Of a DNA stretch of 56,715 nt, positions 1-10,423 are shown piece after piece. The stretch spans positions 1 through 56,715 of the forward strand of contig LSIG01000026.1 of NCBI GenBank assembly GCA_001556125.1. Reading direction: 5' to 3'. The notes beneath the pieces were generated by a model, which was not told the DNA's origin, searched no databases, and worked only from the letters and a program-made list of their open reading frames with translations. Source of the DNA: Rhizobiales bacterium CCH10-E5 (lineage in GTDB: Bacteria > Pseudomonadota > Alphaproteobacteria > Rhizobiales > Beijerinckiaceae). Positions within the stretch are counted from its first letter, which is position 1; every line of letters begins with the position of its first letter. Position numbers and translations under genes: made by a program.

Positions 1-5
1 GGTTC

Positions 6-614
6 TTATCCGCCGCATCGCGCGAGCGTCATGAGTTCCGGGACGGACTCTGAGGAGGCCCGAGAACCTTCAAACTTGGAGCTTAGTGCGGTATCGCCTG
101 CACCCGTTACAAAGAAGTGGTTCTTGTTGCGAGGGTCTTCTGCAATCCAGCCATTTCGGATCGTCGTCTGCACATCACGCGGCAAGTTCGTCGGGGCTGG
201 CTCGCGGGCATTACGCAGCCACGTCAGGATATCCTCGCGCGTGAATTCTGGTTGCAGCTCGACATCGCGTAGGTAGATGCCGACCGCCACAATTTTACTG
301 GCAATTGCACTAGCGCCAGAGTCATCGATGAAATTCTTAATGGACTGTCGCGGGACAGCAGCAGTGGTGGAAGACCCGGACTGAGATCCAAGCACATGTG
401 CTGGATTCCCCGCAGCAGCAGCAGCAGCAGCCGCAGGCGGCGCGATCGTGTTCCAAGCTATAGGGGGTTTTCCCATAACCGCCTGAATTACAAGCAATGC
501 GACCGAAGAGCTGACTGAGCGCTCTAACGACAGACCTTCGCCCTTGATGGTAACCGTGAAGGCTTCGTCGCCTGCGACCTCACCACCGCCATCCGAGGTG
601 ACAGCTCTGTCCAT
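6..614 (-). CDS. Hypothetical protein with C-terminal winged-helix-like segment
   Basis: This is a complete 202-residue frame with its stop at the window edge; I do not recognise the family. The N-terminal half is low complexity, including a run of eight alanines near residues 61-68 encoded by a (GCA)6 tract at 412-430. The C-terminal half, about residues 90-180, looks globular. It holds FTREDILTWL, a PTNLPRDVQTTIRNGWIAED stretch and HFFVTGAG, which together resemble a winged-helix fold (helix, recognition helix, wing ending in a Thr-Gly turn). That fold is an inference from pattern. There is no signal peptide or clear membrane segment. Base composition is more AT-rich than the housekeeping genes that follow, and the next 100 bases are lower still, so the gene may have been acquired. 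Its partners, if any, lie outside the window. Confidence 0.6.
   Translation of the reverse strand: MDRAVTSDGGGEVAGDEAFTVTIKGEGLSLERSVSSSVALLVIQAVMGKPPIAWNTIAPPAAAAAAAAGNPAHVLGSQSGSSTTAAVPRQSIKNFIDDSGASAIASKIVAVGIYLRDVELQPEFTREDILTWLRNAREPAPTNLPRDVQTTIRNGWIAEDPRNKNHFFVTGAGDTALSSKFEGSRASSESVPELMTLARCGG
412..430. repeat. (GCA)6 trinucleotide tract
   Basis: Six full GCA units in a row lie inside the hypothetical gene and encode part of its alanine run on the minus strand. Because the unit is three bases long, a change in copy number would alter the length of the alanine tract without shifting the frame. Confidence 0.7.
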
Positions 615-867
615 ACTCAGTCCCTCCAGCCTGATGCGAAACTTTTAGAGGATGCATCGTTTTCAGCTTGGACGCTAGGAACAGATCTGGTTATGTCAAC
701 ACGGAATTAGAAACACCTAGGCCTGATGTACTTCTTCGTGCGTCACATCACGACTAGACCCCATCGCAGTGCGCTGTCTCTCCCGCTGAGTGAACCTGCT
801 TCGGAGGCCCCCCAGACAACGCGGCGTCCCCATGGAAGCCCCTATCAAGGGTCAAGTCCTGCAGTAA
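615..867. other. Gene-free, AT-richer stretch
   Basis: No convincing coding frame, tRNA or sRNA is visible. By hand count the part around 661-720 is only about 43-45 percent GC, against well over 60 percent in neighbouring genes. Together with the hypothetical gene and the SRPBCC stub it looks like the edge of an acquired or decaying segment. Confidence 0.45.
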
Positions 868-963
868 GAGGCGGCCGGCCGCAAGCAGCACGAGGAGATG
901 GGCTTCCAGCAGGGCTGGGGCACCGCGCTCGACCAGTTGGTGGCGCTGGTGAAGGGGATGTGA
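868..963 (+). pseudogene. C-terminal remnant of an SRPBCC/AHSA1-family gene
   Basis: The plus strand encodes 31 residues ending in [20 protein letters not shown] and a TGA stop. The Gly-Trp-x-x-x-Leu-x-x-Leu pattern is the usual C-terminal helix of AHSA1/SRPBCC (Hsp90 ATPase activator homologue 1-like) proteins. An in-frame TAA at 865-867 stands directly upstream, and no other part of the roughly 150-residue domain is visible. This is therefore a decayed stub, not a gene. It lies between the AT-richer stretch at 640-740 and rpoD, and may mark where foreign DNA interrupted the old gene. Confidence 0.6.
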
Positions 964-986
964 GGGGCGAGCCGTCCATCACGAAC

Positions 987-1016
987 AAAAAAGCCGGCCT
1001 CGCGGCCGGCTTTTTC
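987..1016. terminator. Bidirectional intrinsic terminator downstream of rpoD
   Basis: A perfect 7-bp stem (GCCGGCC at 993-999 and GGCCGGC at 1004-1010) with a 4-nt loop is flanked by A-rich sequence on the left and five T on the right. It can therefore terminate in both directions. It begins two bases after the rpoD stop on the minus strand and also follows the SRPBCC remnant on the plus strand. Confidence 0.85.
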
Positions 1017-1017
1017 G

Positions 1018-3048
1018 TCAATTGTCCAGGAAGCTCCTGAGCTTCCGGCTCCGGCTCGGATGCTTCAGCTTCCGGAGCGCCTTCGCCTCGATCTGGCGGA
1101 TGCGCTCGCGGGTGACGCTGAACTGCTGGCCGACCTCTTCGAGCGTGTGGTCGGTATTCATGCCGATACCGAAGCGCATGCGCAGCACGCGCTCCTCGCG
1201 CGGGGTCAGCGAGGCCAGCACGCGCGTGGTGGTCTCGCGCAGGTTGCTCTGGATCGCGGCGTCGATCGGCAGGATCGCGTTCTTGTCCTCGATGAAGTCG
1301 CCGAGATGGCTGTCCTCCTCGTCGCCGATCGGCGTCTCCAGCGAGATCGGCTCCTTGGCGATCTTGAGGACCTTGCGCACCTTCTCCAGCGGCATGGCGA
1401 GCTTCTCGGCCAGCTCCTCCGGGGTCGGCTCGCGGCCGATCTCGTGCAGCATCTGGCGCGAGGTCCGCACGATCTTGTTGATCGTCTCGATCATGTGGAC
1501 GGGGATGCGGATCGTGCGGGCCTGGTCGGCGATCGAGCGGGTGATCGCCTGCCGGATCCACCAGGTCGCATAGGTCGAGAACTTGTAGCCCCGGCGGTAC
1601 TCGAACTTGTCGACCGCCTTCATCAGGCCGATGTTGCCTTCCTGGATCAGGTCGAGGAACTGCAGGCCGCGATTGGTGTATTTCTTGGCGATCGAGATCA
1701 CGAGGCGCAGGTTCGCCTCGATCATCTCCTTCTTCGCCTGACGCGCCTCGCGCTCGCCCTTCTGGACCATCAACACGATCTTGCGGAACTCCTGGATCTC
1801 CAGGCCCGTCTCGCTCGCCAGCGTATGGATCTCGTCGCGCAGGCTCTTGATGCGCTCGAGTTCGGCTGCGACGAACTCCTTCCAGCCGCGCGAGCCCAGC
1901 TTGGAGACGCGCAGGATCCATTTCGGATCGAGCTCGCCGCCGACATGCTGCTTGAGGAAGTCCTCGCGGCCTACGCCATAGCTCTCCGCCAGGCGCAGCA
2001 GGCGCGTCTCATGCGAGATCAGGCGCTTGTTGATGTCGTAGAGCTGCTCGACCAGCGCCTCGATGCGGTTGTTGTTGAGCGAGAGCGACTTCACCGCGGT
2101 GATGATGTCGTCCTTGAGCTTCTTGTATTTGCGGTCCTGCGACGGCGAGAGCTTGGTGTTCTCCAGCCGGTTGGCGATGTCCTGATCCTGCAGGCGGCGC
2201 AGTTTCTTGTAGTTGTCGGCGATCGAATCGAAGGTCTCGAGCACGCGCGGCTTCAGCTCGGCCTCCATGGCCGAGAGCGACACGTTGTTCTCCATGTCGT
2301 CTTCGTCGAGATCGGGCGGCAGGTCACCTTCGGGCGCCTCGCCCTCGCCGGCCGGCGCGGCCTCGCCCTCGGCGCCCTCGCCCGCGATCTGGGTCGGATT
2401 CTTGCCATCGGGGCCGGCATAGGTCGCTTCGAGATCGATGATGTCGCGCAGCAGGACCTTGGCTTCGTTCAGCTCGTCGCGCCAGATGATGATCGCCTGG
2501 AAGGTCAGCGGGCTCTCGCAGAGCCCCGCGATCATCGCCTCGCGGCCGGCCTCGATGCGCTTGGCGATCGCGATCTCGCCCTCGCGGGAGAGCAGCTCGA
2601 CAGAGCCCATCTCGCGCAGATACATCCGCACCGGATCGTCGGTGCGCTCGGTCGGCTCCAGATTGCGCTTGGTCTCGACCGGCAGGGCCGAGCGCGAGGC
2701 GTCGACCAGATCGCCGCCCTCGACCTCCTCCTCGTCGGCGCCGTTGGTACCGGTGCGCGCCGCGGCGCGCTCCTCGCCGGAGGCTTCGGGATCCTCGTTG
2801 TCGACGACGTTGATGCCCTGCTCGCTGAGCTGGCCGAGCACGTCCTCGATCTGCTCGGAGGTGAACTCCTCCGACGGCAGAACCTCGTTCAGTTCGTCAT
2901 AGGTGACATAGCCGCGCTTCTTCGCGAGCTTGATCATACGCCTGACGGCCTGATCCGTCAGATCGAGCAACGGACCGTCGGAGGTCGGGGGGGCTTCCGG
3001 CGTGGCCTGATCGGCCTTGTCCCGTTCGCTCACTTTCGTCGCCATCAA
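1018..3048 (-). CDS. rpoD: RNA polymerase primary sigma factor RpoD (sigma-70)
   Basis: This is the housekeeping sigma factor that directs core RNA polymerase to -35/-10 promoters. The 676-residue protein has region 1.1 (about 28-90), region 1.2 ([20 protein letters not shown]), an acidic non-conserved insert, region 2 with [20 protein letters not shown] and the aromatic-rich [14 protein letters not shown], region 3, and region 4.2 with [20 protein letters not shown]. It ends SFLDN. The size fits alphaproteobacterial RpoD. The frame opens Met-Met, so either methionine could be the start. It is the last gene of the yqeY, dnaG, rpoD block, 193 bases after dnaG, which leaves room for its own promoter. 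A strong terminator follows directly. Confidence 0.97.
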   Translation of the reverse strand: MMATKVSERDKADQATPEAPPTSDGPLLDLTDQAVRRMIKLAKKRGYVTYDELNEVLPSEEFTSEQIEDVLGQLSEQGINVVDNEDPEASGEERAAARTGTNGADEEEVEGGDLVDASRSALPVETKRNLEPTERTDDPVRMYLREMGSVELLSREGEIAIAKRIEAGREAMIAGLCESPLTFQAIIIWRDELNEAKVLLRDIIDLEATYAGPDGKNPTQIAGEGAEGEAAPAGEGEAPEGDLPPDLDEDDMENNVSLSAMEAELKPRVLETFDSIADNYKKLRRLQDQDIANRLENTKLSPSQDRKYKKLKDDIITAVKSLSLNNNRIEALVEQLYDINKRLISHETRLLRLAESYGVGREDFLKQHVGGELDPKWILRVSKLGSRGWKEFVAAELERIKSLRDEIHTLASETGLEIQEFRKIVLMVQKGEREARQAKKEMIEANLRLVISIAKKYTNRGLQFLDLIQEGNIGLMKAVDKFEYRRGYKFSTYATWWIRQAITRSIADQARTIRIPVHMIETINKIVRTSRQMLHEIGREPTPEELAEKLAMPLEKVRKVLKIAKEPISLETPIGDEEDSHLGDFIEDKNAILPIDAAIQSNLRETTTRVLASLTPREERVLRMRFGIGMNTDHTLEEVGQQFSVTRERIRQIEAKALRKLKHPSRSRKLRSFLDN

Positions 3049-3241
3049 TAGCGCTCCGCACTCTCAGGCCGCCACGGCTCGGAAAAAGCCATATGCGGAC
3101 GCATAAAGGGGCGGCGCGGCCGCAGGTCCGGCGCGCTCACCCCAACCAAATCACGCAGGCGAGATGGCACCGCCCATCCTTGATGAACCGTAAACCACGC
3201 TCGGCCGACACGCGGATCGACGGACGACCCCCGCGTCCCGC

Positions 3242-5146
3242 TCAGTCTTCGGACATCGCCTCCGTCCCCTCGATGCTCTCGAGGCGAGCCTTGACGTCCT
3301 TGATCCAGGCGAAATTGGCTTCGGTCGCTTCGTCAGCCAATGCGCGCTCGGCTGCCTTCAACTCGCTATGTAGCGTCCGCGCGCGATGATGCAAGACGAT
3401 AGCCTGACGAATCGAGTCGAAAACCGATTCCGGATCAGCGGCTTGCGCCAGTTTCAGGCGCTCGGCCGGGCCCGTCACGGCCATCAGCTGCGCCTGCGCC
3501 TCCTGAACGCGCGGCTGCTCGAGCCGGGTCACCAGCGCCGCCTCGTCGAGAACGCCCTCCATGGTCGCGTCGAGCAGGGCCTGCCGGAAGCGCTCGGCCG
3601 CCGGCCCCTCCAGCGAGAGATCGGCGATCTCGTCGGCACAGCGCAGGATCAGCGCCGGATGGCTCGCCAGCGCGAGCAGAATGAAGGCTTCGCGGGTGTC
3701 CTCGCCGCGGCCCCGCGCCATGATCTTGGTGCGCGTCAGCTGGCTGGATGCCTTGAGCGGCCCGTTCGCCCAGGGGGCGGCTTGCGGGAATCCGCCGCGG
3801 CCACGCCCGCCGCCGGCCTGGCCCCGCCCACGCGGATAGCTGCCGCCCTCGCGCCGCTCGGCCCGCGCCGGAGCCGCGCTGGCGAAGAGCTGCGCCAGCC
3901 GCTCGTCCATCTCGCGCCGGTAATGCTTGCGCGTCGTCTCGTCGCGGATCTGCCCGAGCGGCTCCTTCAGCCGGCGCTCGAAGGCGGCACGGCGCTCGGG
4001 CGTGTCGAGCGGCCCGGCCTCGACCTCCCGCGTCCAGAGCATGTCGACCAGCGGCCGCGCCGCGCCCAGCACCTCCGCGATCGCGGCCTTGCCGCCGGAG
4101 CGGGCGAGATCGTCGGGGTCCTGCCCTTCGGGCAGCAGCGCGAAGGAGAGCGACTTGCCGGGCTCCAGCAGCGGCAAGGCGAGGTCGATGGCACGGCTCG
4201 CCGCCTTGCGGCCGGCCTTGTCGCCGTCGAGGCAGATGACCGGCTCGTCGGCCATGCGCCAGAGCAGCGTCAGCTGGTCCTCGGTCAGCGCCGTGCCGAG
4301 CGGGGCGACCGTCTGCGGGAAGCCGGCGAGCGCCATGGCGATGACGTCGACATAGCCCTCGACCACGATCGCCTGGCCGGTGTCATGGGCGGCCTTGCGG
4401 GCGTTGTGGTGGTTGAACAGCAGCGAGCCCTTATGGAAGAGCGGAGTCTCCGGCGAATTCAGATACTTCGCCGAGACCTCCGCGCTCATCGCCCGCCCGC
4501 CGAAGGCGACGGGACGCCCGCGCGAATCATGGATCGGGAACATGATGCGGTCGCGAAAGCGGTCATAGGGCACGGCGATCTCCTCGCCATGCACCAGCAG
4601 CCCGGCCTCCATCATCAGCTCGGCCGAAACACCCTTGGAAGCGAGATGGTCGCGCAGCGCGAAACGCTCCGCCGGCCCGTAGCCGAGGCGAAAGCGCGTC
4701 CGTGCCTCGCCGTCGAGCCCGCGCGAGGCGAGATAGCGCCGCGCCTGACCGCCGCGATCGCCCATCAGCTCGGCCTCGAAGAAGCGCGCCGCCAGTTCCA
4801 CGACCTCGTGCAGGCCCTTGCGCCGCTCCTCCTGGACCTGTGCTTCCTGCGTGAATTTCGGCAGCGTCACGCCGGCTTCGGCCGCCAGCTTCTCGACGGC
4901 CTCGGGAAAGGACAGCCCTTCCGTTTCCATCACGAATTTGAAGATGTCGCCGTTCTTGCCCGACGAAAAATCGAAGAACGAGGCCTTCTGGTCGTTGACG
5001 AAGAAGGACGGCGTCTTCTCGGCGTTGAAGGGCGAGAGCCCCTTCCATTCGCGGCCGGCCTTCGCCAGGCGCACGCGCTTGCCCACCACCGCTGAGACCG
5101 GCAGCCGCGCCTTGATCTCTTCCAGAAGGGAGGGCGGGAACTTCAT
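3242..5146 (-). CDS. dnaG: DNA primase DnaG with degenerate zinc-binding domain
   Basis: DnaG makes RNA primers for replication. Its 634 residues hold a CHC2-type N-terminal domain (about 5-95), the primase core, a TOPRIM domain with Glu263 in VVEGYVDV and Asp307/Asp309 in CLDGDKAG, and a C-terminal helicase-interacting region. The odd point is the zinc site. The positions that align with the E. coli ligands Cys40, His43, Cys61 and Cys64 are Ser38, Asn41, Asp59 and Ser62 here, so no zinc ligand remains although the fold around them is well conserved (EKTPSFFVNDQK). The start MKFPPSLLEEIKARLP is typical of the order. It lies between a secreted-protein gene and rpoD on the same strand. Confidence 0.96.
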   Translation of the reverse strand: MKFPPSLLEEIKARLPVSAVVGKRVRLAKAGREWKGLSPFNAEKTPSFFVNDQKASFFDFSSGKNGDIFKFVMETEGLSFPEAVEKLAAEAGVTLPKFTQEAQVQEERRKGLHEVVELAARFFEAELMGDRGGQARRYLASRGLDGEARTRFRLGYGPAERFALRDHLASKGVSAELMMEAGLLVHGEEIAVPYDRFRDRIMFPIHDSRGRPVAFGGRAMSAEVSAKYLNSPETPLFHKGSLLFNHHNARKAAHDTGQAIVVEGYVDVIAMALAGFPQTVAPLGTALTEDQLTLLWRMADEPVICLDGDKAGRKAASRAIDLALPLLEPGKSLSFALLPEGQDPDDLARSGGKAAIAEVLGAARPLVDMLWTREVEAGPLDTPERRAAFERRLKEPLGQIRDETTRKHYRREMDERLAQLFASAAPARAERREGGSYPRGRGQAGGGRGRGGFPQAAPWANGPLKASSQLTRTKIMARGRGEDTREAFILLALASHPALILRCADEIADLSLEGPAAERFRQALLDATMEGVLDEAALVTRLEQPRVQEAQAQLMAVTGPAERLKLAQAADPESVFDSIRQAIVLHHRARTLHSELKAAERALADEATEANFAWIKDVKARLESIEGTEAMSED

Positions 5147-5232
5147 TGCGTCCTATGTGGACCCTGCTGCAGCACAAGCCAAGAACAGATCGTGATCCCG
5201 GCTCGCTTGCGCCGGCTATCCACAGCCCGCCT

Positions 5233-5730
5233 CTAGCGGCAGCGTAGCGGATCCTCCGCCAGCGCCTCCGCGGCACCGGCCGTCGGCAGCGCCCTGGCCT
5301 CGACACCCGCGCGCAGCAAGAGGGTACGGGCCCTTCGCAGCCCCTGCACGACCGGCCTCATCGCGTCCACGCCGAAGCGGCGATCCGGCTCCCATGTGAG
5401 CTCCACCATGTTGCCGGCGCTTTGGGCTGTGACCGGGATGCGCGTTGCCTTGCCGTCGATCAGGATCTCCAGCGACCGGAGCCCATCCGCCGCATCGCGG
5501 CGAGGCAGGCTCGCCATGAGATAGGGGCCGGCCTTGATCGCGGCATTGGCCTTCGCGGCAGCCGCGTCGCCGCAATAAAAGGTCAGGCGGACGCCGCCGC
5601 TGGAGACCCCGGCATAGAACGTCCCCATCTGGTAGCCGCTGCCCCAACCGGTTTGCTCAGGCTGCGCCTGCACGGCGCCGCCGCAGAGCAGCATCAGGGC
5701 CGCGGCGAGACAGGTTCGTGATGACGACAT
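5233..5730 (-). CDS. Secreted hypothetical protein
   Basis: This 165-residue protein opens with a Sec signal peptide (SSSRTCLAAALMLLCGGAVQ, cleavage probably after AQA at about residue 22). The rest is a small, mostly beta and soluble domain with YAGVSSGGVRLTFYCGD and SLEILIDGKATRIPV, containing a single Cys at about residue 53. I do not recognise the family. It sits between yqeY (61-base gap) and dnaG (86-base gap) on the same strand and may be co-transcribed. A periplasmic location is inferred from the signal peptide only. Confidence 0.75.
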   Translation of the reverse strand: MSSSRTCLAAALMLLCGGAVQAQPEQTGWGSGYQMGTFYAGVSSGGVRLTFYCGDAAAAKANAAIKAGPYLMASLPRRDAADGLRSLEILIDGKATRIPVTAQSAGNMVELTWEPDRRFGVDAMRPVVQGLRRARTLLLRAGVEARALPTAGAAEALAEDPLRCR

Positions 5731-5791
5731 CGGATGTCTCCTCTGCCGCGTGTCTGACCCGTCGATGTGGCAGAAACGCGCCGGCCCGGCC

Positions 5792-6253
5792 TCACCCCGC
5801 CAGCGCGGCCTTCACCAGCCCGCTCGCCTTGCCGAAATCCATCTGGCCGGCGTAGTTCGCGCGCAGGATCGCGATGACCTTGCCCATGTCCTTGACGGAG
5901 GCCGCGCCGCTTTCGGTCACCGCCGCGGCGATCGCAGCCTTCACCTCGTCCTCGGACATCTGCTTGGGCAGATAGCCGGAGATCACCGCGACCTCGGCCT
6001 TCTCGCCGGCAGCGAGTTCCGGGCGGCCATTGGCCTCGTAGATCGAAATCGATTCCTGGCGCTGCTTGATCATCTTCTGCAGCAGGCCGAGCACCTCCTC
6101 ATCGGTGGCCTCGCCCTTGCCGGCGCCGCGCGCCTCGATGTCCTTCTCCTTCAGCGCGGCGATGATCAGGCGGATCGCGGCGACCTTCTCCTTCTCACCG
6201 GCCTTCATCGCCTCCTTCATATCGGGCATGAAGCGCTCGCGCAGGCTGGTCAT
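5792..6253 (-). CDS. GatB/YqeY domain protein
   Basis: This is a 153-residue YqeY-family protein, related to the tail domain of the GatB subunit of the tRNA-dependent amidotransferase. Family features are the opening SLRERFMPDMKEAMKAGEKE, the VAAIRLIIAALKEKDIEARG helix, ISGYLPKQMSEDEV and the C-terminal MGKVIAILRANYAGQMDFGK. I place the start at the ATG ending at 6253 because GAGGGAA lies just upstream and homologues begin MTSLRERF; a longer frame to 6307 adds an unconserved leader. It is divergent from carA (153 bases between starts). The exact role of free-standing YqeY is unsettled, though tRNA binding is likely. Confidence 0.92.
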   Translation of the reverse strand: MTSLRERFMPDMKEAMKAGEKEKVAAIRLIIAALKEKDIEARGAGKGEATDEEVLGLLQKMIKQRQESISIYEANGRPELAAGEKAEVAVISGYLPKQMSEDEVKAAIAAAVTESGAASVKDMGKVIAILRANYAGQMDFGKASGLVKAALAG

Positions 6254-6406
6254 CTGAGTATTCCCTCGTTGTTCGTCGGGCTTCGCGCCCGCGTCGATTG
6301 ACGGCATGGCAGCGCGTCTTTAAGGCTCGCGCTCCAGACGACGGCCAGCGAGATCGCTGCCGCCCATGCATTGCCGCGCCCTCGCGGCCTGGACCGAGAC
6401 ATAGAC

Positions 6407-7615
6407 ATGACCGCACATGAAGGAAACCCCGCCACGGGCGGCTGGAGCGAACCGCGCGCGACCGCCCTGCTGGTCCTCGCCGACGGCACGGTGCTGGAGG
6501 GCTTCGGCCTCGGCGCCACCGGCGAGGCGCCCGGCGAGGTCTGCTTCAACACGGCGATGACGGGCTATCAGGAAATCCTGACCGATCCCTCCTATGCCGG
6601 GCAGATCGTCACCTTCACCTTCCCCCATATCGGCAATGTCGGCGTCAACGAGGACGACACCGAGACGGTCAATGCCGCTGCCTCGTCGGGCGTGCGCGGC
6701 GTCGTGCTGCATGCCGCCATCACCGAGCCGTCGAACTGGCGCGCCAGCCGCCATTTCGACGCATGGCTCAAGGCGCGCAACATCGTCGGCATCTGCGGCG
6801 TCGACACCCGCGCGCTGACCGCCCTGATCCGCGACAACGGCATGCCGAACGCGATCCTGGCCCACGCGCCCGACGGCGTCTTCGACCTCCCGCGCCTGAA
6901 GAAACTCGCCGCCGAACTGCCGGACATGGCGGGTCTCGACCTCGTGCCGATGGTCACCTCGGCCCAGCGCTACGAATGGGACGAGACGCCTTGGCAGTGG
7001 CCCGCCGGCTACGGCAAGCGCGAGGGTGCGGCCCACAAGGTCGTCGCCATCGACTACGGCGTGAAGCGCAACATCCTGCGCCTGCTCTCCAAGGCCGGCT
7101 GCGACGTCACCGTCGTGCCCTCGACCGCCTCGGCGAACGAGATCCTGGCGCTGAAGCCAGACGGTATCTTCCTCTCCAACGGCCCGGGCGACCCGGCCGC
7201 GACCGGCGAATACGCGGTCCCGGTGATCCGCGAGCTGCTGGAGAAGAAGGTCCCGACCTTCGGCATCTGCCTCGGCCACCAGATGCTGGCGCTCGCCGTC
7301 GGCGGCCAGACGATGAAGATGAAGCAGGGCCATCACGGCGCCAACCACCCCGTGCAGGACAAGACGACCGGCAAGGTCGAGATCGTCTCGATGAATCACG
7401 GCTTCGCGGTCGATCCCGCCTCGCTGCCGTCTCATGCGGTCGAAACCCATGTCTCGCTCTTCGACGGCTCGAACAGCGGCTTCGCGCTGACCGACCGCCC
7501 GGCCTTCAGCGTCCAGCACCACCCGGAGGCCTCGCCCGGACCGCAGGACAGCCACTATCTGTTCAAGCGCTTCGTCGAGATGATGGACGCGGAAAAGGCG
7601 AAGACGGCGGCCTGA
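6407..7615 (+). CDS. carA: Carbamoyl-phosphate synthase small subunit CarA
   Basis: CarA is the glutaminase subunit that supplies ammonia to CarB for carbamoyl phosphate, the precursor of arginine and pyrimidines. The 402 residues contain the CarA-specific N-terminal domain (about 20-200) and a class I glutamine amidotransferase domain with Cys288 in FGICLGHQ and the His372/Glu374 pair in QHHPEASPGP. I start at the ATG at 6407, as homologous proteins open just before the RATALLVLADGTVLEG block; an in-frame ATG 36 bases earlier is possible. carB is not adjacent: it lies about 10 kb away at 17513 on the same strand, so the two subunits are expressed from separate units. Confidence 0.97.
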   Translation: MTAHEGNPATGGWSEPRATALLVLADGTVLEGFGLGATGEAPGEVCFNTAMTGYQEILTDPSYAGQIVTFTFPHIGNVGVNEDDTETVNAAASSGVRGVVLHAAITEPSNWRASRHFDAWLKARNIVGICGVDTRALTALIRDNGMPNAILAHAPDGVFDLPRLKKLAAELPDMAGLDLVPMVTSAQRYEWDETPWQWPAGYGKREGAAHKVVAIDYGVKRNILRLLSKAGCDVTVVPSTASANEILALKPDGIFLSNGPGDPAATGEYAVPVIRELLEKKVPTFGICLGHQMLALAVGGQTMKMKQGHHGANHPVQDKTTGKVEIVSMNHGFAVDPASLPSHAVETHVSLFDGSNSGFALTDRPAFSVQHHPEASPGPQDSHYLFKRFVEMMDAEKAKTAA

Positions 7616-7648
7616 GCCGGCGATCGTCAATCTCCTCAACCTCCGCCA

Positions 7649-7684
7649 TCAACCCGGACCTGCGCTTGGCTGCATCCGGGTTGA
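7649..7684. other. Inverted repeat in the carA-tyrA gap
   Basis: Two 10-bp arms (TCAACCCGGA at 7649-7658 and TCCGGGTTGA at 7675-7684) pair perfectly around a 16-nt loop. No T-run follows, so it is either a weak terminator for carA or a structural element of the 241-base gap. Confidence 0.5.
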
Positions 7685-7786
7685 CAGCCCCTACCGCCTG
7701 CGCTTGAAGCGGCTCATGATCCCAGCGACCTGCCTCGCCCGGACCTATTACGCCCCGTCCTCATAAGGCGGGTCGCATTCTCATGC

Positions 7787-7811
7787 TTCAACCGCCGCGC
7801 TGGCGGTTGAA
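7787..7811. other. Perfect 10-bp hairpin upstream of the prephenate dehydrogenase gene
   Basis: The arms TTCAACCGCC (7787-7796) and GGCGGTTGAA (7802-7811) pair perfectly around GCGCT. The hairpin ends 45 bases before the start at 7857 and lacks a T-tract, so it may be an operator, an mRNA structure in the leader or a repeat remnant. I see no leader peptide rich in Phe or Tyr codons. Confidence 0.5.
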
Positions 7812-7856
7812 CTCAGGCAGTCACCCGGCATCGCGGCCCCTCCAGGGAACCCGACC

Positions 7857-8722
7857 ATGCCACGCCAGCGCAAATCCTTCTCCTCTCTCGGCCTGCTCGG
7901 CTTCGGCGCCTTCGGGCGGCTGATGGCTCAGCATCTGCAACCCCATCTCCGCCTCGTCGTTTGCGATCCCGCCCGGCCGCCGCAGCCCGATCCTTCGGGC
8001 CAGGGGCTCGTGCCGGGCGACGTCGCGGCCGTGGCGGCCTGCGACATCGTCGTGCTCGCCGTCCCGGTCGACGCGATGGCGCAGGCGATCGCGAGCCTGC
8101 GCCCGCATCTGCGCGCCGGCACCGTCGTGCTCGATGTCGGCTCGGTGAAGATCGAGCCCGCCCGCCTGCTGCTGGAAGGCCTGCCGGAGCCTGTTGAGAT
8201 CATCGGCACACATCCTCTCTTCGGCCCGCAGAGCGCACGCGATGGGCTGGCCGGCTTGAAGATTGCGCTCTGCCCGATCCGCGGCGGCAGCACCGGGCGC
8301 ATCGCCGCCTTCCTGCGCCGGACCTTCGCGCTCGACGTGATCCTGACCACGCCGGACGCGCATGACCGCGACATGGCGCTGGTCCAGGGCCTGACGCATC
8401 TCGTCGCCAAGATCCTCGTCCGGATGGAGCCCGTGCCGCGCCGGATGACGACGCGCAGCTTCGAACTGCTGATGCAGGCGACCGAGATGGTGCGCTACGA
8501 CGCACCCGGCGTCTTTCTCGCGATCGAGCGCGCCAATCCGCATGCGCGGGCCGTACGGGAGCGCTTCTTCGCCCATGCCCAGGCGCTGACTGAGGCGCTG
8601 GAACGGCACGATCACCCTGATCCCGCATCCGCCGGCGGCGATGAACCGGAATGCGGCCCTTCCGCACCGGGCCATCCTGGCCTATTGCAGCGCAACATCA
8701 TCCCTCAGCGTCACGCGAAACC

Positions 8723-8726
<4 letters not shown>
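7857..8726 (+). CDS. Prephenate/arogenate dehydrogenase family protein
   Basis: This NAD(P)-dependent enzyme of the TyrA family oxidises and decarboxylates prephenate or arogenate in tyrosine synthesis. The N-terminal Rossmann fold has GLLGFGAFGRLMAQHL (residues 12-27), then VVLAVPVDAM, VVLDVGSVK and the conserved GTHPLFGPQS substrate-site segment, followed by a helical dimerisation domain (VQGLTHLVAKIL). It lacks fused chorismate mutase or ACT domains. The last 40 residues are proline-rich and look unconserved. Its TGA overlaps the ATG of the next gene (ATGA at 8723-8726), which suggests translational coupling to the ABC-F ATPase. I am sure of the family but not of prephenate versus arogenate preference. 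Confidence 0.88.
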
Positions 8727-10345
<1,619 letters not shown>

Positions 10346-10423
10346 CGGCGACGCGATCCAGATCAAGGGGCGGGTTGTCCCGATGCGATAGACACCCGGC
10401 CTGACCGTCAGCCGCGAGCCCCC

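Noticed and set aside
412..430. (GCA)6 tract as a phase-variation switch
   Set aside because: The unit is a triplet, so length changes cannot shift the frame, and the tract is short.
615..1017. tRNA or attachment site at the edge of the AT-richer segment
   Set aside because: I found no cloverleaf with a T-loop sequence and no direct repeat that would mark an integration site.
1060..3051. Long open frame antisense to rpoD, and similar ones antisense to dnaG (3386-5095) and the ABC-F gene (8711-10684)
   Set aside because: The same codon-bias effect. None has a ribosome-binding site plus recognisable domain, and all are fully covered by certain genes.
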